A stretch of DNA of 64,000 nucleotides from Fidelibacterota bacterium SCGC AAA160-B08 (GTDB taxonomy: Bacteria > Fidelibacterota > Marinisomatia > Marinisomatales > Marinisomataceae). Below the pieces are notes generated by a model. That model saw only the letters and a program-made list of their open reading frames with translations, ran no database searches and was not told where the DNA came from. The stretch covers positions 1-64,000 of the forward strand of contig AQSD01000003.1 of assembly GCA_000402755.1 (NCBI GenBank), written 5' to 3'. A program made the translations under genes and the position numbers. Shown here one piece after another: positions 53,780 to 63,144 of the stretch (positions are counted from its first letter, which is position 1; every line of letters begins with the position of its first letter).

Positions 53780-55169
53780 ATTTAGCTGTTAAGTAACTTA
53801 TCAGAACTAAAGCGCTTGTTGAAATTGTTATTGCAGGAATAACAGCTTCATCTAAGCTCCAAGCATTTCCAAAATAAACCGTTGCTATAACTCCAGATAA
53901 AATAGATGCTATTGCACCATACTTCGTTGCCTTATCCCAAAAGAATGCTGCTAATAATGTAGGGGTAATTGCTGTACCATAAATTGTAAATGCATAAAGT
54001 GCTTTTTCAAAGATAGTTGTATCTGCAGCAAACATTCTTGAAACCCAATATGAGAAAAATCCTAATAATAATACTAGTATTCTGCTAAGCGTTACAATTG
54101 TCTTATCAGAATATTGCTTATTAGAATATCTTAAATAAATATCATTGATTAGAATTGTTGTTGGAACCAGTAAAAATGAATCTGCTGTAGAAATAATAAT
54201 ACCTATGATAGTGGCTAGCATTACAGCCCCAACGAATGGTGGCAAGAAATTATAAGCTGCATAAATTAATACATGTGATTCCTTTGCGATATCAGTAATC
54301 ATACTTGAACTGATCCAAGCATTTGCTATGATAAGAGACTCTAGTAAAATAACTGCAAAAAATAATAGATAGGTTGCTTTTTTTGCAGACGCAACTGAAT
54401 CGCTAGCAAAAAATCTTTGATACATATTTGCATCACCAAGGATTAATAAAAAAGACGGTAAAGTAAAATTGATTACATCTGTAAATGAAAGAACGCCAAA
54501 TATTGACATGTTATTAGGCATACCTTTATTTGCAAAACTAGTGGTCATACCATCAAATCCTCCCGCTTGAAAAAATAGAATTGGTAACGCAATAATAAAA
54601 CAAGTCACCATGAGAATACCATTTGCAACGTCTGTATATGCAACACTCAATAAGCCAGCTAAAACTGTATATGCAACAATGAACAAGGCTGCTATTATCG
54701 TTGCTTGGTCTAAAGTCAGTCCTGCCCCTAAATTATCATGAAATATAGTATAGATTACTGCACCGCCAGCATTAAACTGGTAACTAACAATTACTAGGTA
54801 GGCAGTAAGTAGTGCAATAACAGATAGAATCATTGCTGTGTCTCCAAATCTGGATCCAATAATTTCTGGTACAGTTAATTTATGAGAAGCTCTCGCTTTC
54901 CCTGCTATCTTTGTTAGTGCTAAAACGCCAAGCATTCCACCAATAGGTAACAAAAATCCAGCTGCACCTATCTCAAATGCCTTCCCTGCATTGCCTAATA
55001 CAGATCCTGTACCCATCCAAGTTGCTGCCATAGTTCCGACTAGAATCCAAGGTGGAAGAGATCTTCCAGCTACAGCAAAATCTTCCTGATTTTTAATAGA
55101 ATCTGATTTGCTAAGCCCAATTAAAAGCAAGCCAATTAGATAAATTCCTATAATTATGTAATAAATCAT
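53772..55169 (-). CDS. Sodium:solute symporter (SSS family)
   Basis: A 465-residue LeuT-fold transporter with ~12-13 transmembrane helices. The family features are the N-terminal EDFAVAGRSLPPW, GTGSVLGNAGKAFEIGAAGF and the Na+-site helix SFLLILGDANMYQRFFAS. SSS members take up proline, pantothenate, acetate, sugars or nucleosides; the sequence does not tell me which. A P5C dehydrogenase elsewhere in the window makes proline attractive but unproven. It is divergent from the dicarboxylate/amino-acid symporter, 41 bases between. Confidence 0.88.
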   Translation of the reverse strand: MIYYIIIGIYLIGLLLIGLSKSDSIKNQEDFAVAGRSLPPWILVGTMAATWMGTGSVLGNAGKAFEIGAAGFLLPIGGMLGVLALTKIAGKARASHKLTVPEIIGSRFGDTAMILSVIALLTAYLVIVSYQFNAGGAVIYTIFHDNLGAGLTLDQATIIAALFIVAYTVLAGLLSVAYTDVANGILMVTCFIIALPILFFQAGGFDGMTTSFANKGMPNNMSIFGVLSFTDVINFTLPSFLLILGDANMYQRFFASDSVASAKKATYLLFFAVILLESLIIANAWISSSMITDIAKESHVLIYAAYNFLPPFVGAVMLATIIGIIISTADSFLLVPTTILINDIYLRYSNKQYSDKTIVTLSRILVLLLGFFSYWVSRMFAADTTIFEKALYAFTIYGTAITPTLLAAFFWDKATKYGAIASILSGVIATVYFGNAWSLDEAVIPAITISTSALVLISYLTAKSK

Positions 55170-55210
55170 TGAAATAACTTAAACATAATCCATATATTTG
55201 TTCTTAATTA

Positions 55211-56473
55211 ATGCAATTACATTGGAAAATAATTATTGGACTAGTCTTAGGGACCATCTATGGAATAGCTAGCGCTATCAATGGCTGGTCAGATTTTACA
55301 TCAGATTTTATATCTCCATTCGGAACAATTTTCTTAAATCTATTAAAACTTATTGCAGTACCATTGGTAGTGTCATCACTTATAACTGGAGTGGCATCTC
55401 TATCAGATACAAAAAAACTTTCTCGCATTGGATGGAAAACTATTGTTTTATATATCAGCACTACTGCAGTAGCTGTTAGTATAGGATTAATTTTAGTTAA
55501 TGTTCTTGAGCCTGGATCTTATATACCAGAAAGCTATCAAGAAAGTTTAAGTAGTGAGTATGTTGACAAGGCTACTAGCAAACAAGAGCTAGCAAATTCT
55601 ATTCAAAATAATAGAGGACCTTTACAGCCTTTAGTGGATATGGTTCCAAGTAATATGTTTTCAGCTGCATCCAATAATAGCAACATGCTTCAAATAGTAT
55701 TTATATCTATTATTTTTGGAATCGCTTTAATTGGTATTGATCGAAAATTTTCACAACCCGTATTAGCATTTCTAGAAGGTATTAATCAAATGATTATAAA
55801 ACTGGTAGAAATGATAATGTATTTTGCACCATATGGAGTATTCGCATTAATAGCTAAAACTATTAGTTCTGTTTCTGGTGACATTTCTCAAATTGGAAGT
55901 ATCCTATCTGCATTATTATTCTATATGGGAGTGGTAGTCTTAGGTTTATTTATCCATATGGGTATTACATACATTACGATATTAAAAATGTTTACTAATA
56001 TAGATTTAAAACACTTTTTCAAGTCAATGGCTCCGGTTCAACTATTAGCATTTTCAACCAGCTCAAGTGGCGCTACTTTACCAGTTACTATGAAACGTTG
56101 TGAGAAAGATTTAGGAGTGTCAGAAGAGATATCATCATTTGTTTTACCTTTGGGTGCAACAATTAATATGGATGGTACTGCTCTATATCAAGGGGTCGCA
56201 GCGGTATTCATAGCGCAAGCAATTGGTATGGATCTAACATTTGCAAATCAATTTACTATAGTTGCAACTGCTGTATTAGCATCTATTGGAACTGCTGCTG
56301 TTCCTGGAGCGGGAATTATTATGCTAGTAATTATATTGGAAGCTATTAATGTTCCTAGTGAAGGAATTGCTTTAATATTGGGTGTAGATAGAATCTTAGA
56401 CATGATTCGTACTGCAACTAATGTTACTGGTGATGCTACTATTGCGTGTGCAATGGATTCTTTAGAGAAATAA
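55211..56473 (+). CDS. Dicarboxylate/amino acid:cation symporter (DAACS family)
   Basis: A 420-residue glutamate-transporter-homologue fold. LNLLKLIAVPLVVSSLITG lies near the N-terminus; the HP1 serine-rich loop is FSTSSSGATLPVT, the Na+/substrate motif NMDGTALY is in TM7, and the HP2 loop is IGTAAVPGAG; TM8 has DRILDMIRTATNVTGD, with the Asp and Arg that bind acidic amino acids in GltPh. Aspartate/glutamate is therefore the most likely substrate. The 3' end overlaps hflX by 35 bases. Confidence 0.92.
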   Translation: MQLHWKIIIGLVLGTIYGIASAINGWSDFTSDFISPFGTIFLNLLKLIAVPLVVSSLITGVASLSDTKKLSRIGWKTIVLYISTTAVAVSIGLILVNVLEPGSYIPESYQESLSSEYVDKATSKQELANSIQNNRGPLQPLVDMVPSNMFSAASNNSNMLQIVFISIIFGIALIGIDRKFSQPVLAFLEGINQMIIKLVEMIMYFAPYGVFALIAKTISSVSGDISQIGSILSALLFYMGVVVLGLFIHMGITYITILKMFTNIDLKHFFKSMAPVQLLAFSTSSSGATLPVTMKRCEKDLGVSEEISSFVLPLGATINMDGTALYQGVAAVFIAQAIGMDLTFANQFTIVATAVLASIGTAAVPGAGIIMLVIILEAINVPSEGIALILGVDRILDMIRTATNVTGDATIACAMDSLEK

Positions 56474-57557
56474 CCCATTCTTTATGCTTATCTATAATTA
56501 TATCTTTAATATTTGATAACTGTAACGCTCTTGTTGCAGATACCATAATCGCCTCAGGAAAAGATTTTCTTAAATAGTTTATCCTTTCTTCGTTAACTAT
56601 ATCAACTTTATTAAATATATACTGAGAATCAATTTCATTGGCTCCAATTTCTTTTAATACGCTTTGTATAGTGGCAATTTCATTATGTAGGTCTTTAGAG
56701 TTTGCATCTAAAACAATTAAAAGCAAGTTAGAGTCGACTACTTCTTGTAAAGTTGACTTAAAGCTAGCGATAAGATTATTAGGTAGATTCCTAATAAAAC
56801 CAACTGTGTCGCTCATTAATACATAATTAGAACCACCAATAAAGAGACGTCTAACTGTAGTATCTAAAGTGGCAAATAATTGATTCTTGATTAATACATC
56901 GCTTTTAGTGATTGCTTTCATAAGAGAAGATTTTCCAACATTAGTATAGCCCACAAAAGAAGTCCTAAAAAAAGATTGTCTTTTTTTACTTTGGACTCTT
57001 CTTTCAGAGTCAATACTCTTCAATTTCTTTTTAAGATTTGATATTCTTTTCCTAAGAATTCTTCTATCAACTTCTATCTGAGTTTCTCCTGCACCAGCCC
57101 TTGTTCCGAACCCACCCATTTGTCGCTCAAGGTGTGTCCACATTCTAGTCAAACGAGGTAATTGGTACTGAAGACGAGCTAGCTCTACTTGAGTTTTAGA
57201 TTCTTTTGATTTTGCATTCTTAAAAAATATTTCAAGGATAATTCCACTTCTATCAATGAACTTCATTTTTTCGTCTAATTTTTGCAAGTTCTTTGTCTGT
57301 GCAGGACTTAAATCTTCATCAAATACTATATAATTTGCTTTTAATAATTTTGCTTGCTCTACAATCTGTTTTGCTTTTCCAGATCCAACAAAATATGCTG
57401 GATTAATGCTATTCAATTTTTGCTCAATAACACCACAGACTTTTAATCCTAATGTATTTATTAGTAAAGATATCTCTTCTATGCTATAGTTGTAATTTTT
57501 ATCACTTTTCCATATTCGAGGTGCTACTACTAGCACTTTATCTGTCTTAGGATTCAT
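56439..57557 (-). CDS. hflX: Ribosome-associated GTPase HflX
   Basis: A 372-residue protein with an N-terminal HflX domain (about 20-190, containing FGTRAGAGETQIEVDRR, the family hallmark) and a GTPase domain (about 205-360) with G1 GYTNVGKSS, G3 DTVGFIRNLP and G4 NKVD. HflX splits or rescues stalled 70S ribosomes. It overlaps the lipoprotein gene by 11 bases and ends the def-fmt-PASTA-lipoprotein-hflX run. Confidence 0.94.
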   Translation of the reverse strand: MNPKTDKVLVVAPRIWKSDKNYNYSIEEISLLINTLGLKVCGVIEQKLNSINPAYFVGSGKAKQIVEQAKLLKANYIVFDEDLSPAQTKNLQKLDEKMKFIDRSGIILEIFFKNAKSKESKTQVELARLQYQLPRLTRMWTHLERQMGGFGTRAGAGETQIEVDRRILRKRISNLKKKLKSIDSERRVQSKKRQSFFRTSFVGYTNVGKSSLMKAITKSDVLIKNQLFATLDTTVRRLFIGGSNYVLMSDTVGFIRNLPNNLIASFKSTLQEVVDSNLLLIVLDANSKDLHNEIATIQSVLKEIGANEIDSQYIFNKVDIVNEERINYLRKSFPEAIMVSATRALQLSNIKDIIIDKHKEWVISLKNPLHTQ

Positions 57558-58572
57558 CGGTAAGCAATCTTTGGAAAAAGACTCTATTAAATATATCGCT
57601 GAGTACTAGATTGAATGAATTGTTAGACCAATCAGAATCTATTTTTGTGGTTAAGAAGAATATCTTTCCTCCCAAAACTTCTTTTTCTAATAATAATGGA
57701 TCCTTTGTAGAAATCATTATTTTAGTAAACTCTTCTTCAACGTTTTTAAGCTCAAAATATCTATACAATTGAGAGTTATCAATCAAATCTCTAGACTGAA
57801 ATGAATGCTCATTTAAGAATCCTTCATCTGTCATTGAAAAAAATTGATTTCTTGATGAACCTCGGATAGCTTTGACCTTTGGATAGCCCAAGCTATAAAA
57901 TAATTTATTATTTTCTATTATATTTTCATTCATTAGGACAAAGATATAACCTTCATTTAAAAGAAATTTTTGTAATTGTACTATCATTTTTTCAGACAAT
58001 ATATCTAGGTCATTCAGTATGATTACTTCAGTATTAGCAAAGTCATATTTCTTAAATTTGTCATAAATAATATTCTTATTATTTACAATTTTATTGCCTT
58101 CAAATAGGCTATTAAAATATTTATTACTTCCATTGGTTGTAAATGTAAGTACCTCTATATCTCTTATCGCAGGCAGAACATGATCTTCATTAGAAACAAT
58201 AACATCGCTATCGATAAAAGAAATATTGATATCCATACCATTTGGATTCAAAGGAAGATATCCGCTTAATATATCAATGGAAGAATCGATATCTGCAATT
58301 ATAATAGAATCATACAGACTATCATCAATTTTAATCAGCATATCTAGAGCATCCATACCAATCATATCAAATTCTAATTCATAATACAGTGAGTCAGAAT
58401 ACATTATATCTATATCATTAAATTCTAAATTATATTCAAAAGAAGGTTCAATAACAGTGGCTAATTTTTCTTCTTGATAGGAAGATTTTGAACAGGAATA
58501 TAGAGTGAATCCTGTTAATAAAGTCATTAAGATAATAATAGATGATAATTTTTTATTTATAAGATTTATCAT
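57547..58572 (-). CDS. Lipoprotein with BatA-like glutamine-amidotransferase-type domain (tentative)
   Basis: A 341-residue lipoprotein: signal sequence ending LYSC with Cys27 as lipidation site, then a Ser/Asp-rich beta region and an alpha/beta region (about 150-335). The late stretch GKIFFLTTKIDSDWSNNSFNLVL resembles the end of the class-I-GATase-like domain of BatA/aerotolerance-type membrane proteins; no von Willebrand domain is seen. Function unknown. It is coupled to the PASTA gene upstream (ATGA overlap) and to hflX. Confidence 0.6.
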   Translation of the reverse strand: MINLINKKLSSIIILMTLLTGFTLYSCSKSSYQEEKLATVIEPSFEYNLEFNDIDIMYSDSLYYELEFDMIGMDALDMLIKIDDSLYDSIIIADIDSSIDILSGYLPLNPNGMDINISFIDSDVIVSNEDHVLPAIRDIEVLTFTTNGSNKYFNSLFEGNKIVNNKNIIYDKFKKYDFANTEVIILNDLDILSEKMIVQLQKFLLNEGYIFVLMNENIIENNKLFYSLGYPKVKAIRGSSRNQFFSMTDEGFLNEHSFQSRDLIDNSQLYRYFELKNVEEEFTKIMISTKDPLLLEKEVLGGKIFFLTTKIDSDWSNNSFNLVLSDIFNRVFFQRLLTDES

Positions 58573-59285
58573 TTGCTAATAATCAGATTTATAGAACTGT
58601 CTTGAGATACTTTAGTACCTTCTTTTGGATTTTGATTTAATACGGTGTTTGGTAAAAATTTGTCTTGAGCCAAAAATTGAATCGATCCTTCTTTCAGTCC
58701 AAGTTCATTTATTTTTTTTATAGCTTCGCTATAGAAAATACCCTGTAAATCAGGTACGGCAATAAAATCATTTGGTGCTAAACCCGTACTAACTTCAATT
58801 CTTACACCAAATCCTTTTCTAATACTATCTAGCGGTGCAGGACTTTGCCAAGATACAATTCCTTTAGGATAGTTTGGACTATAAGAATAGTATACGGAAT
58901 CTACACTTATTCCAATTTGATCTAATTCTATTTCAGATGACCTCAAAGTTTTACCTAATAATTCAGGAACTACTATTTTTTGATTCAACTGAGTAATTTT
59001 AATTTTAATAGCTCTGCCTATTTTTACTTCTTTTCCTGCTGCAGGAAATTGCTCTAATATAATTCCTGGATTGATATCATTTGTAAAGATTGTATCTGCA
59101 ACAACTACTTCGATACCCTCAGATTTAGTAATAGACTCTGCCTCTACAACACTTAGGCCTTCAAGGTTTGGTATAGCTATTATACTTCTTTGATTAATAT
59201 ATGTAGGCATCAATAAATAATTAATAAATAGAACAAAAAATATTCCAGTACTTAAAAAAATTAATATATGCTTAAAGAATCTCAC
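58569..59285 (-). CDS. Membrane-anchored PASTA-repeat protein
   Basis: A 238-residue protein with one transmembrane helix (about 6-28) and three PASTA domains (about 37-100, 104-170 and 172-238), each with a conserved VPxLxG-like start. PASTA domains bind muropeptides or uncross-linked peptidoglycan. There is no kinase domain, so this is not a PknB-type receptor. Family members in Bacteroidetes-like bacteria have the same stand-alone layout with unknown role. It lies between fmt and the lipoprotein gene. Confidence 0.85.
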   Translation of the reverse strand: MRFFKHILIFLSTGIFFVLFINYLLMPTYINQRSIIAIPNLEGLSVVEAESITKSEGIEVVVADTIFTNDINPGIILEQFPAAGKEVKIGRAIKIKITQLNQKIVVPELLGKTLRSSEIELDQIGISVDSVYYSYSPNYPKGIVSWQSPAPLDSIRKGFGVRIEVSTGLAPNDFIAVPDLQGIFYSEAIKKINELGLKEGSIQFLAQDKFLPNTVLNQNPKEGTKVSQDSSINLIISK

Positions 59286-60224
59286 CTAACCAAATCTACT
59301 ATTTTTTAATGTAGGCATTCCTAATATAAAATCTTTTGCAGGCATGGCCTTCTTTCCCTCTATTTGCACCTTAGAAACTCTCAATGACCCAAGACCGCAT
59401 GCAATATCAAAAGAATCACTGATAACGCTAGTAACATATCCAGGTGTGCTTGAATGTTGATTATCTATTAGCTCTGATTGAAAAAATTTGACTCTCTTTT
59501 TATCAAGAAAAGTATATGCTCCAGGATAAGGGCTAAAGGCTCTTACCTTAGCATGTATATCTGACGCAGACTTGTTCCAATCAATAAGAAATTCTTCTTT
59601 CAAAATTTTTGGAGCTAAAGTGACTAAAGATTCATCTTGTAAATAAGGTTCAATCTTATCATTTAAGTATTTTTCTATAGAAGTAACAACTAAGTCTGCT
59701 CCAATAGTGCTTAATCTTTCAGACAATGATCCATAATTATCATTATCATTAATATCGCACTCGGCTTGCTCTAAAATTTTTCCCGTATCTACTTTAGGCT
59801 CAATAAGAAAAGTAGATATTCCTGTCACTTTCTCATGATTAAGTATTGCTCTTTGAATAGGAGCTGCTCCTCTATACTTAGGAAGTAAAGAAGAATGAAG
59901 ATTGATTGCACCAAACTTAGGAATACTCAATAAAGATTTTGGAAGGATTTTATAAGCAACAACAACAAATAAATCAGGCTTTATATCTTCTAATTTTTTA
60001 GAAAATTCTTTATCTGTAAGATCGTTGCATTCAATAATCTCTAAATTATGATCATTTGAAAGAATTTTTACTGGAGTATCAAAAAGTTTTTGTCCTCGAC
60101 CCATTTTCTTTGATGGATTTGTAACAACAGAAGCAACATCATAAGATTCATTACATTTTAAAAGAACAGGATTAGAGAACTCTGTATTCCCAAAAAATAT
60201 AATTTTGATAGATTTATTGAACAT
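59286..60224 (-). CDS. fmt: Methionyl-tRNA formyltransferase
   Basis: A 312-residue enzyme formylating initiator Met-tRNA with 10-formyl-THF. The catalytic region is INLHSSLLPKYRGAAPIQRAI followed by GISTFLIEPKVDTG; the C-terminal domain is the OB-like tRNA-binding fold. It overlaps def by 11 bases, the usual def-fmt pairing. Confidence 0.95.
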   Translation of the reverse strand: MFNKSIKIIFFGNTEFSNPVLLKCNESYDVASVVTNPSKKMGRGQKLFDTPVKILSNDHNLEIIECNDLTDKEFSKKLEDIKPDLFVVVAYKILPKSLLSIPKFGAINLHSSLLPKYRGAAPIQRAILNHEKVTGISTFLIEPKVDTGKILEQAECDINDNDNYGSLSERLSTIGADLVVTSIEKYLNDKIEPYLQDESLVTLAPKILKEEFLIDWNKSASDIHAKVRAFSPYPGAYTFLDKKRVKFFQSELIDNQHSSTPGYVTSVISDSFDIACGLGSLRVSKVQIEGKKAMPAKDFILGMPTLKNSRFG

Positions 60225-60729
60225 TATTAGACTTCATTAATTTCAGTGCCTTATCATACTTTAAAATGTCTGAAGGGGTAGCATAGTCTGTAATTAATTT
60301 TCCATCTAAGTGATCATTTTCATGTTGAATTACAGTTGCTAAAAATCCAGAAAACTCTTTAGTGCATCTCTCTAAATTTTCATCAACATAGCTATAAGTA
60401 ATAGTATCAAATCTTTCAACATTAATCCTAACTTCAGGCAATGATAAACAACCTTCTGAATCCACGCAAGATCCACTTCCACTATCAATGGTTCCATTCA
60501 TAAATACCATTGGTGATGTATCGCCATATCCAGACATGTGTTTTATATCAACTACAAAAATTCTTTTGTTAATTCCAATTTGATTGGAAGCTAAACCAAG
60601 ACCATCAAATTCATACATAGTATCAAATAAGTCATTAATTAAACTATCTACATTAGAAAAGTCTGTGATGTCTGTACATACTTTTCGTAAAGCTTTATGC
60701 CCATAAGTAACTACTTTTTGAACTGCCAT
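60214..60729 (-). CDS. def: Peptide deformylase
   Basis: A 171-residue metalloprotease removing N-formyl groups. Motif 1 is GLGLASNQIG (about 43-52), motif 2 EGCLS with C94, motif 3 HENDH with H136, E137 and H140; the three metal ligands are all there. yajC lies one base upstream and fmt follows. Confidence 0.96.
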   Translation of the reverse strand: MAVQKVVTYGHKALRKVCTDITDFSNVDSLINDLFDTMYEFDGLGLASNQIGINKRIFVVDIKHMSGYGDTSPMVFMNGTIDSGSGSCVDSEGCLSLPEVRINVERFDTITYSYVDENLERCTKEFSGFLATVIQHENDHLDGKLITDYATPSDILKYDKALKLMKSNNVQ

Positions 60730-60730
60730 T

Positions 60731-61048
60731 TTATTCTTTATTTTCTGAATTCTTTAGTCTGGTTACAGCTGTAACATCTACTGTAAGCTCATTGTTACTA
60801 GACACTCGAAGAGTAGCCTTATTATTTCTTACTTGAATAATTTTTCCATGTATGCCTCCAATAGTAACGATACTATCGCCTTTTTTTAAATTCTTTTGAA
60901 GGGTTTTTACATTATCTTGTTTTTTATTGTTTGGTCGTAAGATAAAGTAGTATAGAACCAAAAATATTAAAAAAATTGGTAACTGCGCAAGGAAGACATC
61001 AAAGAATGATGCTTGAGATTCTTGAAAGATTAATTTATTTGTTATCAT
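60731..61048 (-). CDS. yajC: Preprotein translocase accessory subunit YajC
   Basis: A 105-residue protein with one transmembrane helix (about 20-42) and the family pattern YYFILRPNNKKQ directly after it, then the cytoplasmic part with GGIHGKI. YajC accompanies SecDF. secD and secF, often adjacent, are not found in this window. Confidence 0.93.
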   Translation of the reverse strand: MITNKLIFQESQASFFDVFLAQLPIFLIFLVLYYFILRPNNKKQDNVKTLQKNLKKGDSIVTIGGIHGKIIQVRNNKATLRVSSNNELTVDVTAVTRLKNSENKE

Positions 61049-61062
61049 ACAGTAAATTTAGT

Positions 61063-63144
61063 TTAGCTATACTCTTTTAACAAGCGCATTAGAAAAGGTT
61101 TTATCAATATAAAAAATATAAGGAATAGCATTATATTGGAAAAAATAAGTAATGATTTAAACAAACTATCATCATACTTAAATACAATAGAATGTGTTCC
61201 TTTATTCAACAGCAATCCTCTAAGCACTCCATTTGTTTGATACGTTTTAACATCTTGATTATCTACAGTTGCTTTCCATCTATCAGGATAATTTATTTCA
61301 CTTAAAACAAGAAAAGCGCTTTCTGAAGTTACATTTACATCTATAGAGACCTCATGAATACTCCAATCTAAATTAATAACCTCTCCCCTGGAAAATGATT
61401 GTGATTCCAAGTCTTTAACGATTGCAATATCTTCAGGATCAAAAGCTGTAGCTGTTAAATAATTATATAAATTCTGATCTTCTTTAATAATATTTTTTAC
61501 AAACCAGGCTCTTTGAAGATTGTTTTTTAATCTATAAATATTCAAATCTATTTCACCAAATGCAGAGCTGTAGGGAGTGGTCATAGATAGCTCAAAATCT
61601 TTATGATTCAGCTCTACTGAACTTAATAAATACTTTACATTTAGAAGTCTTAGAACGGAAATTGATAATAAATTATTGGTTTCATTTAAAAGATCTGTAT
61701 AGTGTCTAAATTTAGCCGGATGATATCCTCCAACAGATTGAATACCATGAAATTTTAACTTAGGATCTTGAAATAACTCTCCCACTGGATAAACTCTATA
61801 CAACTCTGATTCATTTTTTAAAAACTTAATCGCCTCATCTTCTTCAAAGAATGAGTCAAATTTTTCTATTGATATTATTTGTGATTTTTGTGCACTCTCA
61901 TCTGACGGAGAGATAATATTTTTATCAATTCTATAAATATCAATTATTGAGAAAAGTAAAAATATGGATATAATAATTTTTGATTCAAAATTTTTAAATC
62001 TATCTATATTCGAAATGCTAACAATAATATCTTTTAGACCAAAAGCTGCAAGTATATAGATAGTAAAATTTGATATAATCAAAATCATACTTGGTACTCG
62101 AAAATTGCTAAAGTAAGGAAAGAACGAATAAAAGAATTCATAAAGAACATCAAAATATTTTCCAAAAGATAGAAGTATTGATAGTGCGAGAATAATTACG
62201 AAGAAAGCCTTTTGTGCATTAAGCTTAATGAAAGAAAATAAGGCAGAAAAAATGACAAAAAATCCGACATAATTAGGGTAATCAGTAAAAGGCATATATC
62301 CAGAATAAGACGAGCCTCCAAAACCATAATAATAAGGAAATAGATAAGTTAATAGCTCTTTGGGGTGCATAGACCAATTTGTAGCGTATTGATAGTGATT
62401 ATTGCCACCAGATCGGATGGAGTTATCTAAATAATCTAGTGACGGATAGTAAATATGTGATGCTAACAAAAATCCTAAACCGCATGAGATAATAAAGTAT
62501 AATAAATACTTATTCTTATTTTGTTTTTTCATTATAAAAGAGTACAGAAAGTATGCTCCAACTAGCATGCAAGAATAATATGCTATTTGGACATGACCTC
62601 TCTGTAGTTGCAATCCTATTAACAAGGATAATAGAGCCAATGATTCTATTGATATAGAATTTTTTAGTCTATTGACACCATACAGTAGCCAAGGAATATA
62701 TGCTGCTGTCATCATTTGACTGCCGTGTCCAAAAACAATCATGGTTATAAGGTAAGGATTTAGAATCCACAGTAAGCCTACACCAAATGATATCAACCTA
62801 TCCATCTTAAATTGTTCTAGAAGCAAATACATTCCTACGCCAGAAAAAACCAAATGTATTAACTGAATATTAAGATCAGAGATTCCTAATCCAATCATCA
62901 ACTTAGTTGGAAAGTATAATTCATTAATATATGTAAATGCTTCCATAGTAGGCATGCCAGAGAAAATCCATGGCTGCCATAAAGGCCAATGACCAATCTT
63001 TGATTTATATATATCTAGAATATGATTAACAGAATAGGGATTTAATGTATCTCCCGATCCAAACATGTTATTATAGAAAATTACTGGATAGAAAAATAGC
63101 ATAACCCAAAGCGAATAGATGATAATTAATAAATATTTATTCAT
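61063..63144 (-). CDS. YfhO-like polytopic membrane protein
   Basis: A 693-residue protein with ~12 hydrophobic helices in the first ~390 residues, a large extracytoplasmic part (about 400-655) and a last helix near 660-685. The opening (SGDTLNPYS, a motif with acidic residues near the end of the first helix, then GHWPLWQPWIFSGMP) is typical of the YfhO/GT-C glycosyltransferase-like group. YfhO in Bacillus glycosylates lipoteichoic acid; the acceptor here is unknown. Directly downstream of a flippase gene (4-base overlap), which suggests glycan assembly at the outer face of the membrane. Confidence 0.8.
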   Translation of the reverse strand: MNKYLLIIIYSLWVMLFFYPVIFYNNMFGSGDTLNPYSVNHILDIYKSKIGHWPLWQPWIFSGMPTMEAFTYINELYFPTKLMIGLGISDLNIQLIHLVFSGVGMYLLLEQFKMDRLISFGVGLLWILNPYLITMIVFGHGSQMMTAAYIPWLLYGVNRLKNSISIESLALLSLLIGLQLQRGHVQIAYYSCMLVGAYFLYSFIMKKQNKNKYLLYFIISCGLGFLLASHIYYPSLDYLDNSIRSGGNNHYQYATNWSMHPKELLTYLFPYYYGFGGSSYSGYMPFTDYPNYVGFFVIFSALFSFIKLNAQKAFFVIILALSILLSFGKYFDVLYEFFYSFFPYFSNFRVPSMILIISNFTIYILAAFGLKDIIVSISNIDRFKNFESKIIISIFLLFSIIDIYRIDKNIISPSDESAQKSQIISIEKFDSFFEEDEAIKFLKNESELYRVYPVGELFQDPKLKFHGIQSVGGYHPAKFRHYTDLLNETNNLLSISVLRLLNVKYLLSSVELNHKDFELSMTTPYSSAFGEIDLNIYRLKNNLQRAWFVKNIIKEDQNLYNYLTATAFDPEDIAIVKDLESQSFSRGEVINLDWSIHEVSIDVNVTSESAFLVLSEINYPDRWKATVDNQDVKTYQTNGVLRGLLLNKGTHSIVFKYDDSLFKSLLIFSNIMLFLIFFILIKPFLMRLLKEYS

